This document shows, one piece after another, positions 28,643-36,986 of a DNA stretch of 64,000 nt. The stretch covers positions 1-64,000 of the forward strand of contig CAVRRQ010000006.1 in assembly GCA_963723595.1 (NCBI GenBank), in the 5' to 3' direction. The position numbers were made by a program, and so were the translations under genes. Numbering within the stretch: the first letter of the stretch is position 1; each line of letters starts with the position of its first letter. Source of the stretch: RYN-230 sp963723595 (GTDB lineage Bacteria; Actinomycetota; Actinomycetes; Streptosporangiales; Streptosporangiaceae). Below the pieces are notes generated by a model. The model was given only the letters and a program-made list of their open reading frames with translations, searched no databases and was not told the DNA's origin.

Positions 28643-30478
28643 GTGCGCTTGTTCAGTCGCTCAACCCTGGGAATCGCGGCCGGTTGCGTCGCGGCGGCCG
28701 TCCTGGCCGCCGGCTGCACCGGGTCCGCCGGGTCCTCCGGGTCTCCGGCCGCAACCTCCAGTGGCCACAAGGTCTCTGGCGGGAACATCACGTTCGCCGA
28801 GGTCCCGGGGACCCCCCCGAACTACATCTTCCCGATGGACTCCCTGGCCTACTACTCGACCAACAACCTGGCCCAGTTCCAGTACCTGATGTGGCGGCCG
28901 CTGTACTGGATCGGCAATCACAGCCAGATCGTGGTCAACGAACCGCTGAGCCTGGCCGAAACGCCGGTGTACTCCCGCGGGAACACCGTGGTGACGATCA
29001 ACCTCAAGCACTATCTGTGGTCCGACGGGAAGCCGGTCACCAGCCGCGACGTGGTCTTCTGGATCAACCTGCTGCGGGCGAACAAGGTCAACTGGGGCGA
29101 ATATGCGCCCGGATTCTTCCCCGACGACGTCACCAAGGTCGCGGCCCCCTCGACGTCGCAGGTGGTGCTCACGCTGAACGGCCCGGTGAACCCGCAATGG
29201 TTCACCGAGAGCGAGCTGACCCAGATCTCCCCGCTGCCGCAGCACGCCTGGGACAAGACCTCCGCCACGGGCAAGATCGGCAACTACGACACCAGCACCA
29301 GCGGCGCGCGCGCCGTCTACAAGTTCCTGGCTGGCCAGTCGACGCAGCTGCGGACCTACGCGACCAACCCGCTGTGGCAGGTCGTGGACGGCCCGTGGAA
29401 GCTGTCCTCGTTCAGCCCCAGCGGCCTGGCCAAGTTCGTGCCGAACTCGTCCTACTCCGGGCCGGTGAAGCCCTCGGCCGCCAGTTTCACAGAGGTGCCG
29501 TACACCTCCGAGAGCGCGGAGTACGACGCGCTGCGGGCGGGCCAGCTCAGCTACGGCTACGTCCCCTTCACCGACGTGGCCCAGAAGGGGCTGGTCCAGT
29601 CCCAGGGTTACCAGGTCGCGCCCTGGTACCTGTGGTCGATGAACATCATCCCGATCAACTTCCACAACCCGACGGTCGGTCACCTGTTCCAGCAGCTGTA
29701 CGTGCGGCAGGCCATGCAGAGCCTGATTGACCAACGGCAGTACGTGTCCGCGGTGCTGCGCGGCAACGGGGCCGTGGACAACGGCCCGGTGCCGACGCTG
29801 CCCCAGACCGATTTCCTCACCCCGCTGCTGCGCCAGGGCGCCTACCCCTACAGCGTGACCCGCGCCAAGTCGCTGCTCAGCCAGCACGGCTGGACGGTCA
29901 AGCCCGGTGGCACGAGCACCTGTACGAAGCCCGGATCGGGGTCCGGCGAGTGCGGTGCGGGCATCTCCGCCGGGCAGGCCCTGTCCATGAACCTCGTGTA
30001 CAGCGCGGGCCTGCCCGAGGTCAGCCAGGAGATGCAGGCGTACAAATCGGCCCTGTCGCTGGTCGGTATCCAGCTGAATCTGTCCCAGCAGCCGACCGGC
30101 GACATTTTCTCGACCATAACGCCCTGTTCTCCCTCGGCGGCCGCCTGCAAGTGGCAGATGGCCTACTGGGGCAACGGGTGGGAGTTCGCGCCCGACTACT
30201 ACCCCAGCGGCGAGGTGGCCTTCTCCACCGGAGCGATCGGCAACTGGGGCAGTTACAGCAACACGGCGATGGACTCCAAGATCAAGGCCACCACCACCCA
30301 GCCCGGCAGCACGGTCTTCCAGGACTGGGCCAACTACACCGCACAGCAGCTGCCGATGCTGTTCATGCCGTTGTCGGCGAGCCAGATCTCGGCGATCAAG
30401 ACCAGCCTGGCCGGCGCGGCCCCGCAACCCTCCGCGGGACTCGCGATCACCCCGGAAAGCTGGTACTTCACCCGGTGA
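28643..30478 (+). CDS. ABC transporter substrate-binding lipoprotein (peptide/nickel SBP family 5), first paralogue
   Basis: 611 residues. The signal peptide ends in a lipobox, LAAGC, at about residues 21-25, so the protein is anchored outside the membrane. The body follows the family 5 SBP pattern: NYIFPMDSL, FQYLMWRPLYWIG, WSDGKPVTSRDVVFWINLL, and LYVRQAMQSLIDQ. It would capture a solute (oligopeptide-like or other polar organic compound) for the permeases downstream. GTG 28643 follows GGAAGGGAG. The stop overlaps the next start (GTGA at 30475). It is clearly paralogous to the second SBP at 34779. Confidence 0.93.
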   Translation: MRLFSRSTLGIAAGCVAAAVLAAGCTGSAGSSGSPAATSSGHKVSGGNITFAEVPGTPPNYIFPMDSLAYYSTNNLAQFQYLMWRPLYWIGNHSQIVVNEPLSLAETPVYSRGNTVVTINLKHYLWSDGKPVTSRDVVFWINLLRANKVNWGEYAPGFFPDDVTKVAAPSTSQVVLTLNGPVNPQWFTESELTQISPLPQHAWDKTSATGKIGNYDTSTSGARAVYKFLAGQSTQLRTYATNPLWQVVDGPWKLSSFSPSGLAKFVPNSSYSGPVKPSAASFTEVPYTSESAEYDALRAGQLSYGYVPFTDVAQKGLVQSQGYQVAPWYLWSMNIIPINFHNPTVGHLFQQLYVRQAMQSLIDQRQYVSAVLRGNGAVDNGPVPTLPQTDFLTPLLRQGAYPYSVTRAKSLLSQHGWTVKPGGTSTCTKPGSGSGECGAGISAGQALSMNLVYSAGLPEVSQEMQAYKSALSLVGIQLNLSQQPTGDIFSTITPCSPSAAACKWQMAYWGNGWEFAPDYYPSGEVAFSTGAIGNWGSYSNTAMDSKIKATTTQPGSTVFQDWANYTAQQLPMLFMPLSASQISAIKTSLAGAAPQPSAGLAITPESWYFTR

Positions 30479-31419
30479 CCAGCTACATCATCCGGCGCCT
30501 GTGGCACAGCCTGCTGGTGGTCATCGGGGTCACCATCGTGACGTTCATCCTGCTGCACCTGCTGCCCGGCGGCCCGGCCCGGGCCATCCTCGGGCCCCGC
30601 GCCACTCCCGCGGCAATCGCGGCCTTCAACCGCGTGAACGGCTTCGACCAGCCGATCTTCGTCCAGTACTGGGACTGGATCGACCGCCTGGTGCACGGGA
30701 ACCTCGGCTACTCCTACAAGCTCAACCAGAGCGTGGCCAGCCTCATCGCCGACCGGCTGCCCAAGACCATCCTGCTGGTCGGGCTGGCCAACCTGGCCGC
30801 GCTGATCATCGCGGTCCCGCTCGGGCTGCTGCAGGCCAGCCGGCGCAACAAGGCGTTCGACTACGCCGTGACCGGCGGCGCGTTCATCTTCTACTCCATG
30901 CCGCTGTTCTGGCTGTCGCTGCTGCTGGTCATCGTGTTCGCCATCGACCTGCGGTGGTTCCCGCCCGAAGCGCCGCAAGGCGACCTGATGCAGGTACTCG
31001 CCGATCCGGCGGGCCTGGTGCTGCCGGTGGCTTCGCTGACCTTGATCACGGTGGCCCTGTTCAGCCGCTACATGCGCTCCTCGGCCATCGACAGCCTGAC
31101 CCAGGACTATGTGCGCACCGCCCAGGCCAAGGGGGTGAGCGAGGCACGGCTGCTGCGCAAGCACATCCTGCGCAACTCGCTGCTGCCCACGATCACCCTG
31201 ATCGGCCTCACCCTGCCGGTCGTGGTCAGCGGGGCGCTGATCGTGGAGAGCGTGTTCAACTTCCCCGGCATGGGCCTGCTGTTCTGGAACGCCGCGCAGA
31301 CCTCGGACTTCCCGGTACTGCTGGGCAGCACTGTCGTGGTCGGCGTGGCCACGGCCATCGGCTCGCTGCTGGCGGACCTGCTGTACACCGTTGTCGACCC
31401 GCGGATCAGGAGTAGCTGA
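30475..31419 (+). CDS. ABC transporter permease, DppB/OppB-like
   Basis: 314 residues. It begins TSYIIRRLWHSLLVVIGVT, the standard DppB N-terminal helix, followed by HLLPGGPARAILGP and five further hydrophobic segments. The ATPase-contact loop (EAA motif) is at AQAKGVSEARLLRKHILRNS. GTG 30475 overlaps the SBP stop, so translation is coupled. It forms the membrane channel with the DppC-like protein. Confidence 0.93.
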   Translation: MTSYIIRRLWHSLLVVIGVTIVTFILLHLLPGGPARAILGPRATPAAIAAFNRVNGFDQPIFVQYWDWIDRLVHGNLGYSYKLNQSVASLIADRLPKTILLVGLANLAALIIAVPLGLLQASRRNKAFDYAVTGGAFIFYSMPLFWLSLLLVIVFAIDLRWFPPEAPQGDLMQVLADPAGLVLPVASLTLITVALFSRYMRSSAIDSLTQDYVRTAQAKGVSEARLLRKHILRNSLLPTITLIGLTLPVVVSGALIVESVFNFPGMGLLFWNAAQTSDFPVLLGSTVVVGVATAIGSLLADLLYTVVDPRIRSS

Positions 31420-31422
31420 CCG

Positions 31423-32397
31423 ATGACCGACCAGACTCCTGTCCCCGCCCTCGACCCGCGGCTGCCCGGCGCAGGCCTTGACCCCGCCCAGCCCGAGCGC
31501 GGCCCCCTGGGCCCGGGCAGCCCCGACGGCGCGGTCGGCCCCGGTCGGCTGCGCGGCTACGGCTCCTTCGCCGCCGTGTTCTTCGAGAACAAGCTGGCCA
31601 TCGCCGGCGTCGTCATCGTGCTGTTCATGTTCGCCTTCTGCTTCCTGGGCCCGCTTTTCTACCACACCGACCAGGTGCACACGAACCTCAACCAGGTGAC
31701 CCTCCCCCCGGGTGCGGGTCACCCGCTCGGCACGGACGGCGTCGGATACGACGAACTCGGCCGGCTGATGGTCGGGGGGCAGACCTCGCTGACCGTCGGC
31801 CTGTCGGCCGCCATCATCGCCACGGTGATCGGCAGCCTGTGGGGCGCGATTTCGGGGTACGCGGGCGGGCTGGTCGACTCGCTGATGATGCGCACCGTGG
31901 ACGTGCTGCTGTCCATCCCGACCCTGTTCCTGCTGCTGTTCATGGCCACCATCTTCCAGCCGACCCGGCTGGTACTGATCATCATCATCGCGGCCGTCTC
32001 CTGGCTGGTGACGTCCCGGCTGATCCGCGGGGAGACGCTCTCGCTGAAGGTCCGCGAGTACGTGCAGGCGGCCAAGGTGATGGGCGCCTCCGGCCGGTAT
32101 TCGATGTTCCGCCACGTGCTGCCCAACGCGATCGGCACGATCGCGGTGAACGTCACGTTCCAGGTCGCCGACGCCATCCTGCTGCTGGCCGCGATGAGCT
32201 ACCTCGGCCTGGGCGTCCCGGCACCGTCCACCGACTGGGGCGGCATGCTCTCGGACGGGGTGAACTACAGCTTCTCCGGCTACTGGTGGCTTATCTACCC
32301 GCCGGGCCTCGCCATCGTGCTGACCGTGGTGGCGTTCAACTTCATCGGTGACGCCCTCCGTGACTCGCTGGAGTCCCGCCTCCAGCAGACCAAGTGA
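31423..32397 (+). CDS. ABC transporter permease, DppC/OppC-like
   Basis: 324 residues. A Pro/Gly-rich cytoplasmic N-terminal extension of about 45 residues precedes NKLAIAGVVIVLFMFAFCFL. HPLGTDGVGYDELGRLMVGG is the DppC hallmark, and AAKVMGASGRYSMFRHVLPN is the EAA loop. It starts 3 bp after the DppB stop. Its own stop overlaps the ATPase start (GTGA at 32394). Confidence 0.93.
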   Translation: MTDQTPVPALDPRLPGAGLDPAQPERGPLGPGSPDGAVGPGRLRGYGSFAAVFFENKLAIAGVVIVLFMFAFCFLGPLFYHTDQVHTNLNQVTLPPGAGHPLGTDGVGYDELGRLMVGGQTSLTVGLSAAIIATVIGSLWGAISGYAGGLVDSLMMRTVDVLLSIPTLFLLLFMATIFQPTRLVLIIIIAAVSWLVTSRLIRGETLSLKVREYVQAAKVMGASGRYSMFRHVLPNAIGTIAVNVTFQVADAILLLAAMSYLGLGVPAPSTDWGGMLSDGVNYSFSGYWWLIYPPGLAIVLTVVAFNFIGDALRDSLESRLQQTK

Positions 32398-35300
32398 AGG
32401 GCGGGCCGCCGATGCTGCTGGAGATCAGTGACCTGCACACCGTCGTCACCGGGCGGCGGCGCCAGGTGCACGCCGTCAACGGGGTTTCCCTGAGCCTGGA
32501 CCAGGGCGAAGTGCTCGGCATCGTCGGCGAGTCCGGCTCGGGCAAGACGATGACCGCGATGTCGATCCTCCGGTTGCTGCCCCGCGGAGGCGCCATCACC
32601 GGCGGCAGTATCCGGTTCGACGGGACGGACCTGGTCTCACTGCCCGAGCGCGAGATCAGGAAGGTCAGGGGGGACGGCATCGGGGTCGTCTTCCAGGACC
32701 CGCTCTCCTCGCTCAACCCCACCATGTCCATCGGTGACCAGATAGCCGAGAACGTCCTGCTGCACCGGCAGGTCAGCCGGGCCGAGGCACTCGACCGGGC
32801 GGTCGAGGTGCTGTCCCTGGTCGGCCTGCCGCAGCCCAAGGAGCGCATCCGCGAGTTCCCGCATCAGTTCTCCGGCGGGATGCGGCAGCGCGCCATGATC
32901 GCCATCGCGCTGGCCTGCGACCCCAAGCTGCTTATCGCCGACGAGCCCACCACGGCGCTGGATGTCACTATCCAGAAGCAGATCCTCGCGCTCATCGACG
33001 GGCTGCGCGAGCGGCTGGGCATGGCGGTCATCCTGGTCACCCACGATCTGGGAGTGATCGCGGGCCACGCGGACCGGGTCGCGGTGATGTACGCGGGCAA
33101 GATCGCCGAGACGGCTAGCACGGATCAGGTCTTCGCGCACGCCCGCCACCCGTACACGGTCGCGCTGTTTGACGCGCTGCCCGAGCGGGTCACCCAGGCT
33201 GGTCAGCGGCTGCGCACCATCCCGGGCATGCCCCCCGACCTGTCCGCCCCGCTGGCGGGCTGCGCGTTCGCGCCGCGGTGCGCGAACGCCCAGGACACCT
33301 GCACGGCCAGCGATCCGCCGCTGGGCGGGGACGCCACGCACGCCTTCGCCTGCTTCTTCCCGGTCAACGTCATGCTGCAGCAGTCCGCCGAACCCAGCCC
33401 GGACGACGAAGCCGACCCGGACACCGAACCCGACCGGTACGCCGAGACCAGCCCGACCACCGAGGCCGTCCCGGTCACAGAGGCCAGCCCGGACGCCGGG
33501 GCCGGTCCGGACAGCGAGACCAGCGCAGACGCCCCCGCCAGCGCGGCCAGCGCAAACGACCCGACCCTTGTGCCCGCCGCCGACCCGGCCACCCAGCAGG
33601 TCCTGGCCGGCCCGCCAGGTGATCCCGATCCCGCACCGCCCGGCGACGAAGGATCGCCGCTGCTGGAGCTGGCCGGCCTGACCAAGGAATTCCCGGTGCT
33701 CAAGGGCCTGCTGCGCCGCCAGGCGGGCCGGATCAGCGCCGTCGCCGACGTCAGCCTGAGCGTGGCTCCCGGCTCCACCCTCGGCATCGTCGGGGAATCC
33801 GGCTGCGGCAAAACGACCGTCGGACGCCTCATCGTCGGGCTGGAGAAGCCCACCTCCGGGACGATCAGGTTCGCGGGCGCCGACCTCGCCGACCTGACCG
33901 GCGAGCAAGCCGCGCGGTACCGGCGCGGCATCCAGTACATGTTCCAGGACTCGGCCGCGGCCATGGACCCGCGGATGCGGGTCGGGTCGATCATTCGGGA
34001 GCCGATGCGGCTGCAGCATCAGGGCAGCGCCGCTGACCAGCGGCGCGGGGTGCGCACCCTGCTCGATGAGGTCGGCCTGCCTGCCACCGCGATAGACCGT
34101 TACCCGCACGAGTTCTCCGGGGGCCAGCGCCAGCGCATCTGCCTGGCCCGGGCCCTCGCCCTCACCCCCCAGGTCATCATCGCTGACGAGCCGGTGTCCG
34201 CCCTGGACGTGTCGGTCCAGGCCCAGGTGCTCAACGTGCTGCGCGACCTGCAGTCCGCACACGGGCTGACCTTGATCGTGATCTCCCACGACCTGGCCGT
34301 GATCCGCTACCTGGCCGACTCCATCGCGGTGATGTACCTGGGCAAGCTGGTCGAGCACGGGCCGGCCGGGCAAGTGTACGCGCGGCCGCTGCACCCGTAC
34401 ACCAGCGGGCTGATCGCCGCCGTCCCGGTGCCCGATCCGCGGATCGAGCGGACCCGGCGCGCGGCCGGGGTGACCGGTGAGCTGGCCAGCGCGATGCACC
34501 CGCCGTCCGGCTGCCGGTTCCGCACCCGCTGCCCGCGGGCCTCAGACGTCTGCGCGGAGCAGGAACCACCGCTGCGCGTGCTGGCCCCGGGCGGCCATCA
34601 GGTCGCTTGTCATCACCCGCTGAACGCACTCGCCGATGGCCGTGAGGCGGCCCCGGCAGTTCAGCGCCGGCCCCATGACCACATCAAGCGACGGCCCCAT
34701 GACCACCCACCGCCGTCCGGGCACGGCACCACCCAGGGCAGCGGCGCCGCCCAGGACAACTCTTTCCAGGAGGTCTTGATGCGCAGCATCAGACGACTCG
34801 CGCGGGCCGGCATCGGCGCGCTGGCCATCGGTTCGGCGGTCACCCTGGCCGCATGCTCAGGCTCCTCGTCGCCCGCGAGCAGTACGGCCGGCGGGACGAC
34901 GACGAAGGGAGGTACCGCCTACTTCGCGGAGAACCCGGCCTCCGGGTCGGCCGACTACATCTTCCCGATGGTGTCGCTGACCTATGACACCCCGACGAAC
35001 CTGCAGTTCCAGTACCTGATGTACCGGCCGCTGTACTGGTTCGGCCAGGGCAGCCAGCCCACCATGAACACCTCGCTGAGCCTGGCCGCCCCGCCCGTCT
35101 ACACCGACGGCAACAGCACCGTCACCATCCACCTCAAGTCCTACCAGTGGTCCGACGGCAAGCCGTTGACCAGCCGGGATGTCATTTTCTGGATCAACCT
35201 GCTCCGCGCCAACGCGCTGAACTGGGCGGCCTACCTGCCCGGCGGATTCCCGGACAACGTGAAGACGGTGACCGCGCCCAACCCGCAGACGGTCACCCTG

Positions 35301-36599
35301 AAACTCAAGCACGCCTACAACCCGAGCTGGTTCACCCAGACCCAGCTCGCGCAGATTGTCCCGCTGCCCCAGCACGCGTGGGACAAGACCAGCGTGAGCT
35401 CCCCGGTCGGCAACTACGACCAGACCACCACGGGCGCCAAGGCCGTGCGCAACTTCCTGGACTCCCAGGCCCACAACATCAACGCGTACGCCACCAACCC
35501 GCTCTGGCGGGTCGTGGACGGGCCGTGGAAGCTGTCCCAGTTCCACAGCGACGGCTACGCGCAGTTCAGCCCCAACCCGCGGTACTCGGGGAAGAAGCCG
35601 GTGCTGTCGAAGTTCGTGATGGAGCCTTTCACCTCCGAGACGGCCGAGTTCGACGTGCTGCGGTCGGGCGGGCTGAGCTACGGGTTCGTCCCGCTGACTG
35701 ACCTGAGCCAGAAGGCGCTGCTGGAACAGCAGGGCTACAAGATCGTGGCCTGGCCGTCCTGGTCGATCAGCTACATCGTGATCAACTTCAATAATCCGAC
35801 CGTCGGGCCGATCTTCCGGCAGCTGTACGTCCGCCAGGCCATGCAGGAACTGATCGACCAGCTGGGCTACATCAAGGCGTTCCTTAAGGGCAACGGCGTG
35901 ACCACCAACGGCCCGGTGCCCGCCCAGCCGGTCAGCAGCTACGCCAGCCCGCAGCTGAAGTCGGGTTTCTATCACTTCAGCCCGTCGTCGGCGGTCAGCC
36001 TGCTGCGCAGCCACGGCTGGGACGTCAAGCCCAACGGCACCAGCACGTGCGCCAAGCCAGGCAGCGGCTCCGGTGACTGCGGCAGCGGGATCGCGGCCGG
36101 AGCTCCGCTGAGCTTCAGGCTGCAGTACCTCAGCGGCGTCACCTACCTCAACCAGGAGATCACCACGTGGAAGTCGGCCCTGCTGCAGGCCGGCATCCAG
36201 CTGAACCTCAGCCAGGGATCGGAGGGGCAGGTCGTCGGCACCGCCACCGCGTGCAAGCCCGGGCCGAGCTGCAGCTGGCAGATGGTGCAGTGGGGGTCGC
36301 CGTCCTGGATCTGGCCGAGTGCCTACCCCTCGGGCGAGGCGATCTTCGCCACCGGGGCCGGGGTGAACGCGGGCAGCTACTCCAGCCCGACCAACGACGC
36401 CAACATCGCCGCGGTCGAGACGTCGAGCAACCCCGCGGCCTTCGCCACCTACGAGAACTATCTCGGGAAGCAGCTGCCGGTGCTGTGGCTGCCCAATACC
36501 TACAACCAGATTTCGGCGATCAAGACCAACCTGGCCGGGGCCGATCAGCAGAGCCCGCTGCTGTTCGTGAACCCCGAGTCGTGGTCGTTCACGAAATAA
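32394..36599 (+). CDS. Fused DppD-DppF ATPases running in frame into the second substrate-binding protein
   Basis: The frame is open for 1401 codons. Residues about 1-310: first ATPase with Walker A GESGSGKT (about 45-52), signature FSGGMRQR (about 159), Walker B LLIADEPTTALD, and the oligopeptide-type Cys-rich tail FAPRCANAQDTC. Residues about 320-420: an acidic Pro/Asp/Glu-rich linker. Residues about 420-755: second ATPase with GESGCGKT, FSGGQRQR, IADEPVSALD and the tail FRTRCPRASDVC. A His-rich segment follows with a repeated RRPHDH, then, without a stop, the lipoprotein described separately. Fusion of the two ATPases is common; joining to an exported protein is not, so re-initiation at 34779 is the likely use. 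GTG 32394 overlaps the permease stop; ATG 32412 is an alternative. Confidence 0.88.
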   Translation: MKGGPPMLLEISDLHTVVTGRRRQVHAVNGVSLSLDQGEVLGIVGESGSGKTMTAMSILRLLPRGGAITGGSIRFDGTDLVSLPEREIRKVRGDGIGVVFQDPLSSLNPTMSIGDQIAENVLLHRQVSRAEALDRAVEVLSLVGLPQPKERIREFPHQFSGGMRQRAMIAIALACDPKLLIADEPTTALDVTIQKQILALIDGLRERLGMAVILVTHDLGVIAGHADRVAVMYAGKIAETASTDQVFAHARHPYTVALFDALPERVTQAGQRLRTIPGMPPDLSAPLAGCAFAPRCANAQDTCTASDPPLGGDATHAFACFFPVNVMLQQSAEPSPDDEADPDTEPDRYAETSPTTEAVPVTEASPDAGAGPDSETSADAPASAASANDPTLVPAADPATQQVLAGPPGDPDPAPPGDEGSPLLELAGLTKEFPVLKGLLRRQAGRISAVADVSLSVAPGSTLGIVGESGCGKTTVGRLIVGLEKPTSGTIRFAGADLADLTGEQAARYRRGIQYMFQDSAAAMDPRMRVGSIIREPMRLQHQGSAADQRRGVRTLLDEVGLPATAIDRYPHEFSGGQRQRICLARALALTPQVIIADEPVSALDVSVQAQVLNVLRDLQSAHGLTLIVISHDLAVIRYLADSIAVMYLGKLVEHGPAGQVYARPLHPYTSGLIAAVPVPDPRIERTRRAAGVTGELASAMHPPSGCRFRTRCPRASDVCAEQEPPLRVLAPGGHQVACHHPLNALADGREAAPAVQRRPHDHIKRRPHDHPPPSGHGTTQGSGAAQDNSFQEVLMRSIRRLARAGIGALAIGSAVTLAACSGSSSPASSTAGGTTTKGGTAYFAENPASGSADYIFPMVSLTYDTPTNLQFQYLMYRPLYWFGQGSQPTMNTSLSLAAPPVYTDGNSTVTIHLKSYQWSDGKPLTSRDVIFWINLLRANALNWAAYLPGGFPDNVKTVTAPNPQTVTLKLKHAYNPSWFTQTQLAQIVPLPQHAWDKTSVSSPVGNYDQTTTGAKAVRNFLDSQAHNINAYATNPLWRVVDGPWKLSQFHSDGYAQFSPNPRYSGKKPVLSKFVMEPFTSETAEFDVLRSGGLSYGFVPLTDLSQKALLEQQGYKIVAWPSWSISYIVINFNNPTVGPIFRQLYVRQAMQELIDQLGYIKAFLKGNGVTTNGPVPAQPVSSYASPQLKSGFYHFSPSSAVSLLRSHGWDVKPNGTSTCAKPGSGSGDCGSGIAAGAPLSFRLQYLSGVTYLNQEITTWKSALLQAGIQLNLSQGSEGQVVGTATACKPGPSCSWQMVQWGSPSWIWPSAYPSGEAIFATGAGVNAGSYSSPTNDANIAAVETSSNPAAFATYENYLGKQLPVLWLPNTYNQISAIKTNLAGADQQSPLLFVNPESWSFTK
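34779..36599 (+). CDS. Second ABC substrate-binding lipoprotein (SBP family 5), own start inside the fused frame
   Basis: 606 residues from ATG 34779, preceded by CAGGAGGT at 34768-34774. The sequence MRSIRRLARAGIGALAIGS followed by the lipobox LAAC is a lipoprotein signal, which must be N-terminal to work; this supports a separate translation start. Body motifs mirror the first SBP: DYIFPMVSL, FQYLMYRPLYWFG, WSDGKPLTSRDVIFWINLL, LYVRQAMQELIDQ. Two paralogous receptors may feed one permease with different ligands. It follows the ATPases without any stop codon in between. Confidence 0.85.
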   Translation: MRSIRRLARAGIGALAIGSAVTLAACSGSSSPASSTAGGTTTKGGTAYFAENPASGSADYIFPMVSLTYDTPTNLQFQYLMYRPLYWFGQGSQPTMNTSLSLAAPPVYTDGNSTVTIHLKSYQWSDGKPLTSRDVIFWINLLRANALNWAAYLPGGFPDNVKTVTAPNPQTVTLKLKHAYNPSWFTQTQLAQIVPLPQHAWDKTSVSSPVGNYDQTTTGAKAVRNFLDSQAHNINAYATNPLWRVVDGPWKLSQFHSDGYAQFSPNPRYSGKKPVLSKFVMEPFTSETAEFDVLRSGGLSYGFVPLTDLSQKALLEQQGYKIVAWPSWSISYIVINFNNPTVGPIFRQLYVRQAMQELIDQLGYIKAFLKGNGVTTNGPVPAQPVSSYASPQLKSGFYHFSPSSAVSLLRSHGWDVKPNGTSTCAKPGSGSGDCGSGIAAGAPLSFRLQYLSGVTYLNQEITTWKSALLQAGIQLNLSQGSEGQVVGTATACKPGPSCSWQMVQWGSPSWIWPSAYPSGEAIFATGAGVNAGSYSSPTNDANIAAVETSSNPAAFATYENYLGKQLPVLWLPNTYNQISAIKTNLAGADQQSPLLFVNPESWSFTK

Positions 36600-36635
36600 C
36601 CCGCGGGCCACGCTGAGGTACGGAGGAAGGAACTG

Positions 36636-36986
36636 ATGGGAATCCTGGACCGGGTCGGTACTGGCGAGTACCAGATACCCGACCAGCTCGACCCGGCCCG
36701 GACGGACCTGCGGGACGAGTTCATGGCCGATCCGCTGGGCCGCCACGACCTGGACCTGGAGCTCGCGCTCGGGGCCATGCGGGGCTCGCAGGCGCTGCCC
36801 CGCTGGATCCTGATCGCCACCGAGCCGGGCCGCCGGTGGGTCCTCGGTATCGCGGGCCGGCGTGGTGAGCCGACCCGGGTGCTGCCCGGCCGGGTCTTCA
36901 CCGACCTGGCCGAGGCGGAGCGGTACGTGTTCGACCTCCGCTGGCAGGTGCTGACCTCCCCGGACAGCCCCAGCGCCCAAGGATGA
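36636..36986 (+). CDS. N,N-dimethylformamidase small-subunit-like protein
   Basis: 116 residues; ATG 36636 follows GGAGGAAGG. It is soluble and has DLRDEFMADPLGRHDLDLEL, PRWILIATEPGRRWVLGIAG and RVFTDLAEAERYVFDLRWQV. The length, the position directly before the large subunit-like gene and the ATGA overlap at 36983 match the known two-gene arrangement of iron-dependent dimethylformamidase, whose small subunit is about 130 residues. The sequence match is from memory and should be tested; the context is strong. Confidence 0.6.
   Translation: MGILDRVGTGEYQIPDQLDPARTDLRDEFMADPLGRHDLDLELALGAMRGSQALPRWILIATEPGRRWVLGIAGRRGEPTRVLPGRVFTDLAEAERYVFDLRWQVLTSPDSPSAQG

Noticed and set aside
28661..30427. 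Reverse-strand open frame of about 590 codons opposite the first SBP
   Set aside because: A mirror frame of a real gene; no domain or ribosome site.
30334..32115. Long reverse-strand open frame (about 590 codons) opposite the ABC permease genes
   Set aside because: It is antisense to clearly coding permeases; its product is His/Arg/Gly/Gln-rich nonsense typical of the mirror frame in high-GC DNA.
34857..36980. Reverse-strand open frame of about 700 codons opposite the second SBP
   Set aside because: Same reason: low-complexity composition, no motifs, and the plus strand holds a well-formed SBP.
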